Below the pieces are notes generated by a model that did not search any database, was not told the origin of the DNA, and worked only from the letters and a program-made list of their open reading frames with translations. This document shows positions 1 to 7,035 of a DNA stretch of 64,000 nt, piece by piece (position 1 is the stretch's first letter; the number at the start of each line of letters is the position of its first letter). The position numbers and the translations under genes were made by a program. Source of the DNA: an uncultured delta proteobacterium (GTDB lineage Bacteria > Myxococcota > Myxococcia > Myxococcales > 40CM-4-68-19); contig CAIWCD010000035.1 in assembly GCA_903911145.1 (NCBI GenBank), positions 1-64,000 of the forward strand. Direction: 5' to 3'.

Positions 1-31
1 CGCGAGGACGTCGATCGTCATTCACGAATCC

Positions 32-856
32 GTGTCCCTGATACAGTGCGCGCCCTTCGACTTCTCCAAGGATGAATCCCGAGTGCCGGACCCACGCGAT
101 CTCTCCCCGCTGCGCGAAGCCGTCGCTGCCCGGCCGCTGCCGAGACACGTCGGCATCATCATGGACGGCAACGGTCGTTGGGCCGAGACGCACGGGCTGC
201 CGCGTCTGGCCGGGCATCGCAAGGGGAGCGACGCCGTGCGCGCGACCACGCGGGCGGCGCGAAAGATCGGTCTCGACGCGCTGACGCTCTACGCCTTCTC
301 GTCGCAGAACTGGGAGCGGCCGCAGAGTGAAGTCGAGGGGCTGATGGATCTGCTGCGCGACTATCTGCAGAGCGAGCGCGCGGAGATCCTCGACAACGGG
401 ATTCGCTTGAACGCGATCGGCCAGCTCGATCGCTTGCCGCCGCGCGTGCGCGAGCCGCTCGAGGAGCTGCGCGCGGTGAGCGCGAAGAATTCGAAGATGG
501 TGCTGACGCTCGCGCTCAGCTACGGGGGCCGCGAAGAGCTGGTGCAGGCGGCGCGCAGGATCGCCGAGGACGTGCAGCGCGGCGCGCTCGCGATCGACGG
601 CATCGATGCGGCCGCGGTCGAGGAGCGGCTCTGGACGAATGGCCTGCCGCCGCTCGAGCTGGTCGTGCGCACCAGCGGTGAGATTCGCGTGAGCAACTTT
701 CTCCTCTGGCAGCTCGCCTACGCGGAGCTGCACCTGACCGACACGCTCTGGCCCGACTTCGGCGAGGAGCAGCTGCTGCTTGCGCTCGAGGACTTCCAGC
801 GGCGCGAGCGGCGGTTCGGCAAGACGAGCGCGCAGCTGCGCACGGCAAAGAGCTAG
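32..856 (+). CDS. uppS: Isoprenyl transferase (undecaprenyl diphosphate synthase)
   Basis: A cis-prenyltransferase that extends farnesyl diphosphate with isopentenyl diphosphate to make the C55 lipid carrier for peptidoglycan and O-antigen. The 274 residues begin at a GTG. The N-terminal IMDGNGRWA motif carries the catalytic Asp, HRKGSDAVR follows, then TLYAFSSQNWERP and, near the C-terminus, LVVRTSGEIRVSNFLLWQ, the family's second signature. This last motif normally reads RxxGExRxSNF, and its Arg, Glu and Ser-Asn-Phe are all present. The gene abuts cdsA (TAG followed at once by ATG), so the two are probably co-translated. Cytoplasmic, membrane-associated. About 40 residues precede the DGNGRW motif, slightly more than usual, so a later start is possible. 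Confidence 0.95.
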   Translation: MSLIQCAPFDFSKDESRVPDPRDLSPLREAVAARPLPRHVGIIMDGNGRWAETHGLPRLAGHRKGSDAVRATTRAARKIGLDALTLYAFSSQNWERPQSEVEGLMDLLRDYLQSERAEILDNGIRLNAIGQLDRLPPRVREPLEELRAVSAKNSKMVLTLALSYGGREELVQAARRIAEDVQRGALAIDGIDAAAVEERLWTNGLPPLELVVRTSGEIRVSNFLLWQLAYAELHLTDTLWPDFGEEQLLLALEDFQRRERRFGKTSAQLRTAKS

Positions 857-1747
857 ATGATGAACGCCCAGAACAAGAATCTGCTCCTGCGGTTCGTCAC
901 GGCGATGGTCCTCCTGCCGCTGGTGATCGGGCTGATCGTTCTCGGTGGTCTGCCGTTCGCGATGCTGCTCTCGGTTGCGGCCGCGCTCTCCTCGCTCGAG
1001 CTCAACCAGATGGCGGCATCGGCGAACCTGGCCGGCGCTCCAGCGATCGCTTCGGCATCGGGCGATCTTTCGAAGACGCGATCGAGCAGGCTGGGCGCGG
1101 GTGCGCTCGTTTCCGCGGCCGCGGCGTTTCTCGTTCCGCTGCTCGATCAACCCGCGCTGCACTGGCTCACTCTTCGAACACTTCTCTGCGCGCTGATGCT
1201 CATCGCTTTCATCGACGCGCTCTTCTTCGAGAGCGAAATTCCCCGCGCGCCCGCTCGGGTCGGCATCGCCGTGCTCGCGCCGCTCTACACAGGCGTGACG
1301 CTCGCGGCGCTGGTGCATCTGCGCGCTCTCGAGAACGGAGCGTGGTGGATCATCCTCGCGCTCGCGGTGACGTGGATGAACGACACCGGCGGCTACTTTG
1401 CGGGCAGGGCGTTCGGCAAGCACAAGCTCTATCCGCGCATCTCGCCGAGCAAGACGTGGGAGGGCGCGATCGGCGGCGCGGCCGCATCCACAGCGGGCGC
1501 GCTGATCATCAAGCTCTTCTTCCTCACGTCGATTCCTCTCTGGGGCGCAGCTCTCATCGGCCTCGGCGGCTCGGTGATCGGCCCGCTCGGCGACCTCTCC
1601 GAATCGATGCTCAAGCGCGCGTTCGGCGCGAAGGACTCGGGCGCGATGCTTCCCGGCCACGGCGGCCTGCTCGACCGCATCGATGCGCTGCTCTTCGTCG
1701 CGCCGTTCGTCCTCTTCTGCGCGCAGCATCTGATTTTCGCGCCATAG
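857..1747 (+). CDS. cdsA: Phosphatidate cytidylyltransferase
   Basis: An inner-membrane enzyme that makes CDP-diacylglycerol from phosphatidate and CTP, the entry point to phospholipid synthesis. The 296 residues have many hydrophobic helices and the CDS-family signature near the C-terminus: an SMLKRAFGAKDSG segment, then LPGHGGLLDRIDALL. A WMNDTGGYFAGRAFGKHK segment and SPSKTWEGAIGG, also typical, precede it. The ATG follows the uppS stop without a gap. Residues 55-90 form a hydrophilic loop richer in Ala/Ser than usual. This lipid-carrier and phospholipid pairing is a conserved bacterial order. Confidence 0.95.
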   Translation: MMNAQNKNLLLRFVTAMVLLPLVIGLIVLGGLPFAMLLSVAAALSSLELNQMAASANLAGAPAIASASGDLSKTRSSRLGAGALVSAAAAFLVPLLDQPALHWLTLRTLLCALMLIAFIDALFFESEIPRAPARVGIAVLAPLYTGVTLAALVHLRALENGAWWIILALAVTWMNDTGGYFAGRAFGKHKLYPRISPSKTWEGAIGGAAASTAGALIIKLFFLTSIPLWGAALIGLGGSVIGPLGDLSESMLKRAFGAKDSGAMLPGHGGLLDRIDALLFVAPFVLFCAQHLIFAP

Positions 1748-1773
1748 CGCTGCTGCCGATTACACTCCACGCC

Positions 1774-3492
1774 ATGTCGCCCGTCCTCGTCTCGATCTCG
1801 TCTGCTGGCCTGACGCTGGCCTCGTTCCTCGGCGTGATCACGGTCGTCGTCTTCTTCCACGAACTCGGCCACCTGCTCGTGGGATTGGCGCGCGGAGTGA
1901 AGCCCGAGAAGTTCTCCATCGGCTTCGGTCCGCGCCTCTTCGGCTTCATGATCGGCGAGACGGAGGTGCGCGTCTCGCTGCTCCTCTTCGGCGGCTACGT
2001 GAAGTTCGCGGGAGACAATCCGCTCGAGGAGGCGAAGCCCGAAGATCAGGGGCGCGGCTTCTATCAAGCGACTCCGCTCTCGCGCGGGCTGATCGCGGTG
2101 GCAGGTCCTGCAGCCAATTTCGTGCTCGCCTACTTCCTCTTCGTCGCGCTCTATCTGATGCCGCAGACGTCGCTCGCGCCGACGGTGGGTTTCGTCAAGC
2201 CAGGCTCGCCTGCAGCGGCTGCGGGAATTCTACCGGGCGATCGGATCACCTCGGTCGCCGGCATGCACGCGCAGAGCTTCTTCGAGGTGCAAGAGAAGAT
2301 CCGAGCGAGCTTCTCGAAGCCGATCGATCTCGTGCTCGACCGCCATGGGAGCGCACTTGCGGTGCGCGTGACGCCGGCGACCGTCGAGGAGAAGAACGCG
2401 GTCGAGACGCAGAAGCAGGGGCGCATCGGCATCAGCGCGGTGCCACGCATGGCGGTGATTGCGCAGCTTGGTCCCGACACGCCGGCGGGCAGGGCGGGCC
2501 TGCGCACGTTCGACCGCATCGAGCGCTACGACGGGACGGCGGTCGGCAACTACGAGGAGCTCGCATCGCGCATCGCCCAGACGCTCTCGATCGCTGGGTA
2601 CAGCACCCTCGCGCGTTCAACGGTTCTCCTCGAGGGCACGCGTCCGCGCGAAGTCCCCGCGCCGGGCGGAACTCTCTGGGTGCAGGAGCCGCTGCGACTC
2701 ACGATCGAGCTGCCTGCGCTCGGACGCAACGTGCTGCCGGGAGAGATCGAGGCGCTCGCCGGCATCGCCTGCGCCGATCTCAACCTCTTCGTCGTCCAAC
2801 CCGGAAGCGCTGCCGAGCAGGCGGGGCTTGTGCGCGGCGATCGCATCGTCGCGGTGCAAGGCAAGCCGGTGCTCTGGTGGAGCGACGAAGTCGAGACCGA
2901 GCGGCTCTCACGCGGAGCGCTCCCGTTGCGGCTCGAGGTGCTGCGCGAGGGAAAATCGCTCACGTTCACCGTGCAGCAGACGATGCGCAAGCAGCGCGAT
3001 GAGTCGGGCGTGAAGGTTGAGCTGCCTGAGTTCGGCGCGGGTCCCGACTATCGAATCCTCGCGGGAGAGCCGGAGCGCGTCACCGTGCGCTACGGCCTGC
3101 TGGAAGCGGGCGCGCGCGCGTTTGCCGACACGGTCTCGGCGACGCGCTTGATTGCCGTGGGCCTCGCCGGGATGTTCAGCGGGCGCGTGTCGACCGAGGC
3201 GATCGGCGGTCCCTTGATGATCGCCGACGTCGCGCGCAAGGCCGCTGGCTACGGCCTCGCGGCGCTGCTGGCCGTCACCGCGAGCATCAGCGTGAATCTC
3301 GGTCTGATGAATCTCCTGCCTCTTCCGGTCCTCGATGGCTTCCATGTCCTCAGCGCAATCCTCGAGCGGATCCGCCGCCGTCCACTCTCGCTGCGCTTCA
3401 TCGAGATCGCGAACATGGTCGGTGTCTTTCTGCTCTTCAGCCTGATGCTCTTCGCGATGCGCAACGACGTCGTGAGGAAATTCTTCGAGTAG
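1774..3492 (+). CDS. rseP: RIP site-2 zinc metalloprotease RseP
   Basis: A membrane-embedded protease that cuts anti-sigma factors or other transmembrane substrates within the bilayer. With the ATG at 1774 the protein has 572 residues; the open frame extends further upstream but overlaps cdsA and is not needed. HELGH at about residue 29 supplies the zinc ligands and catalytic Glu. The distal NLLPLPVLDG motif supplies the third ligand, and FGGYVKF is also typical. Between them lies a long periplasmic stretch with two PDZ-like regions (about 125-215 and 325-400), making it about 120 residues longer than E. coli RseP. The usual neighbour dxr is absent between cdsA and rseP. Confidence 0.94.
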   Translation: MSPVLVSISSAGLTLASFLGVITVVVFFHELGHLLVGLARGVKPEKFSIGFGPRLFGFMIGETEVRVSLLLFGGYVKFAGDNPLEEAKPEDQGRGFYQATPLSRGLIAVAGPAANFVLAYFLFVALYLMPQTSLAPTVGFVKPGSPAAAAGILPGDRITSVAGMHAQSFFEVQEKIRASFSKPIDLVLDRHGSALAVRVTPATVEEKNAVETQKQGRIGISAVPRMAVIAQLGPDTPAGRAGLRTFDRIERYDGTAVGNYEELASRIAQTLSIAGYSTLARSTVLLEGTRPREVPAPGGTLWVQEPLRLTIELPALGRNVLPGEIEALAGIACADLNLFVVQPGSAAEQAGLVRGDRIVAVQGKPVLWWSDEVETERLSRGALPLRLEVLREGKSLTFTVQQTMRKQRDESGVKVELPEFGAGPDYRILAGEPERVTVRYGLLEAGARAFADTVSATRLIAVGLAGMFSGRVSTEAIGGPLMIADVARKAAGYGLAALLAVTASISVNLGLMNLLPLPVLDGFHVLSAILERIRRRPLSLRFIEIANMVGVFLLFSLMLFAMRNDVVRKFFE

Positions 3493-3518
3493 TCGCATCG
3501 CTCCCGAAACAGCCCGCC

Positions 3519-4379
3519 ATGCTCGCGCTCTCTCTCGACACCAGCTCGCCTGCGACCTCGATTGCACTCGTTGCTGTCGAGTTGCCACCGGCGTCTCCCT
3601 CCCTCGACGCGGCGAGCAGCGCGCGGACATTTACGTTCCGCACTCTTGCCGAGGAGCTCTTTCTTCCTCCTGCAAAGGCTGGCGATCAGCTCCCCGATGC
3701 GCTCTCTGCGCTTTGCGTGCGCGCGGGCTGCTCGCTCGACGACGTCGGGGCGCTTGCGGTGGGACTCGGCCCCGGCTCGTTCACGGGCCTGCGCGTCGGG
3801 CTCGCGGCGGCGAAGGGACTCGCCTATGCGCGGCGCTGGCCGGTCGCGGGCGCATCGAGCCTGCGTGCTGTCGCGCGCTCTTCCTCACGCACGCTCGGGC
3901 TCACCAGTGGCCTGCTCGTCGCTGCCCTCGAAGCGCGGCGCGGTGAACTGTTTCTCTCGGCCTACACGCTGCACGCAGGAGCAGTCGACGCATGCGGTGA
4001 CGAGAAGGTCATGCAGGCGAGCGATGTCTCGGCGTGGCTTGCGCAACTGCACGCGGAGCAGGCTGGGCGCGGCGTTGCGTACGATGCGCCGATGCTCGTC
4101 GGGCCAGGTGCGACGAAGAATCTCGAGCTGCTGCGCGCTGGAGGCGTGTCCGATGCGTCGCTCGCCTGCGCCGCATCGCCGCACTGGCCCTCGGCGGCCG
4201 CGCTCGTCGAGTTGTGCGCAGCGCAGCTCGTCGCGACCGACTCGGGATCGGGCGCAAACCCGCTCTGCTGGCGCCCTGGCGACACCGCAGAGCTTTTCGC
4301 TCTCGCGCCGCGCTACCTCGCCGAGAGCGAAGCCGAGAAGGCCCTCATGGCGGGCCGCGTCGGAAAACTCCCGAAGTAA
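3519..4379 (+). CDS. tsaB: tRNA threonylcarbamoyladenosine biosynthesis protein TsaB
   Basis: The inactive ASKHA-fold partner of TsaD, needed to make t6A37 in ANN-decoding tRNAs. The 286 residues open with LALSLDTSSPATSIAL, the ATPase-like phosphate-1 region, and contain the family hallmark GLGPGSFTGLRVGLAAAKGLA near residue 90. The length exceeds the roughly 230 of E. coli TsaB because of extra C-terminal residues. It follows rseP by 26 bases on the same strand, so it is probably part of the uppS-cdsA-rseP-tsaB transcript. Cytoplasmic. Confidence 0.92.
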   Translation: MLALSLDTSSPATSIALVAVELPPASPSLDAASSARTFTFRTLAEELFLPPAKAGDQLPDALSALCVRAGCSLDDVGALAVGLGPGSFTGLRVGLAAAKGLAYARRWPVAGASSLRAVARSSSRTLGLTSGLLVAALEARRGELFLSAYTLHAGAVDACGDEKVMQASDVSAWLAQLHAEQAGRGVAYDAPMLVGPGATKNLELLRAGGVSDASLACAASPHWPSAAALVELCAAQLVATDSGSGANPLCWRPGDTAELFALAPRYLAESEAEKALMAGRVGKLPK

Positions 4380-4419
4380 ATCTTTTGTTCTCGAGAGTGC
4401 GTGACTACTGTGCGCGCCC

Positions 4420-5817
4420 ATGACCGTCTCCGCCGAAGGTCCGCCCGCGCACACTCCAGAGTTCCGTGCGCGCCGCACGCAGAACTGGATGCTGCTCGGC
4501 CTGCTCTACGCGCTGTTCTACATGTCCCGCTACAACTACTCGGCGACGAGCGCGTATCTCGCTGAAGTGCTCGGCTGGAAGAACGCGCAGCTCGGCGTCT
4601 TCGAAACGGTGATGCCGCTCGTCTACGGCCTCTCCGTCTTCTTGAACGGCCCCGTCGCCGATCGCATCGGCGGCAAGCGCGCCTTCCTCTTCGGCACGCT
4701 GGGCGCGGCTTCGATGAACTTCGCGTTCGGCGCCATTCTCGCCAGCGCCGTCACAGCGCACGGTGGCGGCATCGCGCAGCTGCCGTTCGGGATCCCGATC
4801 CTTCCGGCACTTGCAGTCGTGTGGGGCTTCAACGGCTTCTTCCAGTCGTTCGGCGCGCTCAGCATCGTCAAGATCAACGCCCACTGGTTCTCGATTACCG
4901 AGCGCGGCACCTTCGCAGGCATCTTCGGCGTGCTCATCCGCTTCGGCCTCATCCTCGCGTTCTCCGGCACGCCGCTCATCCTCAGGTGGTTCTCGATCGC
5001 GTGGGTCTTCTGGGTTCCGGCGATCCTGCTGTGCATCTTCTTCGTGCTGAACTTCTTCTTCATGGAGAACTCGCCGTCCGCTGCGGGCCTCGGCGAATAC
5101 GACACGGGCGACGGCGATTCCGGCTCGAGCACCGGCCACGCGCCGCTCGGCTTCGTGCTGCGCAAGGTCTTCGCCAGCCGCGTCGCCTGGACGGTGGCAG
5201 GCACGTCGATGATGGTCGGCTTCGTGCGCCGCAGCGTGATCGACGCCTGGTGGCCGAAGTATTTCGCCGACGTCTTCCACGCCGACCCCAAGCAGTTCGC
5301 GACCTACATGCCCTACCAGCTCGCCTCGTGGGGCATCGCCATCGCGGGCATCGCCGGCGGATTCGCTTTCGGTATGACCAGCGATCGCGTCTTCAACGGC
5401 CGTCGCGGCCCCGTCATTACCTTCGGTTTCTGCGGCATGGCCCTGCTGCTGGTTCTCCTCGGCGGCGCCAACCACCTCGCGCTCGGCCCCTGGGCCGCGG
5501 CAGGTCTGCTGATCGGCCTCTCGTTCTTCGTCAACGGCGCCCACGGCATGATCGGTGGCGCAGCCAGCATGGACTTCGGCGGCAAGAAGGCCGCGGCCAC
5601 GGCGGCAGGGCTCTTCGACGGCATGCAGTACGTCGCCGCGAGCCTCGTCGGCTACGGCATGGGCAAGCTGATCGACGCCTCAGGATGGAAGTGGTGGAAC
5701 ATGGCCGTCCTCCCCTTCGCGCTCGCCGGTGCAGCCCTCGCCTCGACCCTCTGGAACGCCGTCCCGGAGCGCCGCCGCGTTGCGCGCGACCCGCTGCCGC
5801 CCGCGAAGCCCGCGTAA
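4420..5817 (+). CDS. MFS transporter, organophosphate:phosphate antiporter type
   Basis: A 465-residue polytopic membrane protein with about 12 hydrophobic segments. The N-terminal YMSRYNYSATSAYLAEVLGW resembles the substrate-binding start of GlpT/UhpT-type (OPA family) transporters, where Arg and Tyr contact phosphate. The first cytoplasmic loop has the MFS pattern GPVADRIGGKRAF. A basic segment, FVRRSVIDAWWPKYF, begins the second half, and FVNGAHGMIGGAASMDFGGKKAAATA near the end matches the OPA pattern (quoted in two overlapping parts). The substrate could be glycerol-3-phosphate, a hexose phosphate or another phosphorylated solute; the sequence does not decide. It starts 40 bases after tsaB and may have its own promoter. 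Confidence 0.85.
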   Translation: MTVSAEGPPAHTPEFRARRTQNWMLLGLLYALFYMSRYNYSATSAYLAEVLGWKNAQLGVFETVMPLVYGLSVFLNGPVADRIGGKRAFLFGTLGAASMNFAFGAILASAVTAHGGGIAQLPFGIPILPALAVVWGFNGFFQSFGALSIVKINAHWFSITERGTFAGIFGVLIRFGLILAFSGTPLILRWFSIAWVFWVPAILLCIFFVLNFFFMENSPSAAGLGEYDTGDGDSGSSTGHAPLGFVLRKVFASRVAWTVAGTSMMVGFVRRSVIDAWWPKYFADVFHADPKQFATYMPYQLASWGIAIAGIAGGFAFGMTSDRVFNGRRGPVITFGFCGMALLLVLLGGANHLALGPWAAAGLLIGLSFFVNGAHGMIGGAASMDFGGKKAAATAAGLFDGMQYVAASLVGYGMGKLIDASGWKWWNMAVLPFALAGAALASTLWNAVPERRRVARDPLPPAKPA

Positions 5818-5839
5818 TCGAGCGCGGCTTCGGGCCACC

Positions 5840-5951
5840 GTATCCCGGTGACTCGGCCGCTTGGTATCCGGGCGGAGGTATCGGCGATGCGGGAGATCGA
5901 GATATTGCGGCATATCGCGAGGTATCGAGACATATCCCGAGATATCGGGCT
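5840..5951. repeat. Phased RTATC repeat array
   Basis: Copies of the pentamer GTATC or ATATC recur across this gap, which otherwise has no gene (5818-6138). From 5902 to 5951 there are five consecutive 10-bp units: ATATTGCGGC, ATATCGCGAG, GTATCGAGAC, ATATCCCGAG and ATATCGGGCT. Further copies at about 5840, 5864 and 5878 are spaced 24 and 14 bases apart. Ten-base phasing puts each copy on the same helix face. That suggests a cooperative protein-binding array or intrinsically bent DNA between the MFS gene and the convergent lipase gene. The rest of the gap, to 6138, shows nothing else I can support. Confidence 0.6.
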
Positions 5952-6138
5952 GTCTCTCTATACCCCGCCAGGCGTGATCCTCAGACCGGATATCAAGCGG
6001 CTTTGCGCCAGCCGGGATGCCGGCGCCGCGCGCAGTTCAGGAGCGGCCCTATCAATCCCCGAACTCGGCGCTCTCTGCGTCGGCCGCGGATGCATGTTTG
6101 AGCACGGCGACGGCATCTCGGCGGTGCAAAGCCGCGCC

Positions 6139-7011
6139 CTATAGTCCGGCGTCGTGCAGTGCCTGCAATAGCTCCGAATAGAACGTCGCGTGATCAAACG
6201 CAGGCGTCACGCCGAGCGGTTGCCCAACCTCTTCGAGATGGTCTGCGGCCAGCACTCCACGGAATGTTCCCCAGTGCGCGCTTGCCTCTGGAACCAGTCC
6301 GTCGCTGACGATCTTCTGGCTGTCGAGGATTCCCCACGTCAGATCGAACGCCGGCTGGAGGAAACCGTCTCCATTCAGCGCCAGAGGGTCGGCCTTGCCC
6401 GAATAGGACCAATAGAGAACTCCGGGAGCATCCGTGACCGATGGATTGAAGACGTTTTCCATATTCGTCGTCGTCATCTCGCGCGCGTCGTCGATCGACC
6501 AGCCCATGAGTCCGAGCAAGCTATTGAGGACGCTGACGGCCGGCCCCGGGATGATACCGAGGCCGATATCGGCAATCGGCGTTCCGTGGTGAGGCGTTGC
6601 AATCGTGACGACGGCCTTGGTGCGCGGGCCATATCCCAGCTTGCTGACGAGATATCGCGCGTCGAGGCCGCCCTGGCTGTGCGCGACGAAGATGAATGGA
6701 CCGGGCAATGGATCGAGCGCGGCCTTGATTTGACCAGCGCGATCTTCAATCGTCTGCAGCGGCGTCATCGAGAGGACGACGACGTTCGCTCCCTGCGCGC
6801 GCCACGACTCCGGGACGCCATAGAAGTAATCGACGCCCAGAAGCGTGCGAAACCCTCCCATGCCGTGCACGAGCACGATCGTCGCGCTCGGCGGACGGGG
6901 CGCTGCGCCGCCGCCCTTACCGAAACCAACTCCGCCATCACCGCCACCTGAATCAAGGCCCCCGCATGCGGCTGCGAGGAGCGTGAGCGTGATCAGAGCG
7001 AGTCGTTTCAT
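6139..7011 (-). CDS. Secreted lipoprotein lipase/esterase (alpha/beta hydrolase)
   Basis: A 290-residue alpha/beta hydrolase from the ATG at 7011 (a TTG six codons upstream is less likely). A short signal peptide ends in the lipobox LLAAAC, so Cys16 should be lipidated. A Gly-rich linker follows, then VLVHGMGG (oxyanion strand), AHSQGG with the nucleophile Ser112, ATPHHGTP, SDGLVP (Asp237) and AADHLE (His258). The order and motifs resemble Burkholderia/Pseudomonas triacylglycerol lipases. Substrate unknown; the protein is probably exposed on the outer membrane. It lies just downstream of the Oar-like receptor gene (25 bases), so both are probably co-transcribed and may serve lipid use or surface remodelling. 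Confidence 0.85.
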   Translation of the reverse strand: MKRLALITLTLLAAACGGLDSGGGDGGVGFGKGGGAAPRPPSATIVLVHGMGGFRTLLGVDYFYGVPESWRAQGANVVVLSMTPLQTIEDRAGQIKAALDPLPGPFIFVAHSQGGLDARYLVSKLGYGPRTKAVVTIATPHHGTPIADIGLGIIPGPAVSVLNSLLGLMGWSIDDAREMTTTNMENVFNPSVTDAPGVLYWSYSGKADPLALNGDGFLQPAFDLTWGILDSQKIVSDGLVPEASAHWGTFRGVLAADHLEEVGQPLGVTPAFDHATFYSELLQALHDAGL

Positions 7012-7035
7012 ATGCATCACCGGATTCAACGCTGC

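Noticed and set aside
5840-5951. CRISPR-like array
   Set aside because: Units are only 10 bases with no spacers of usual length, and no cas genes are near.
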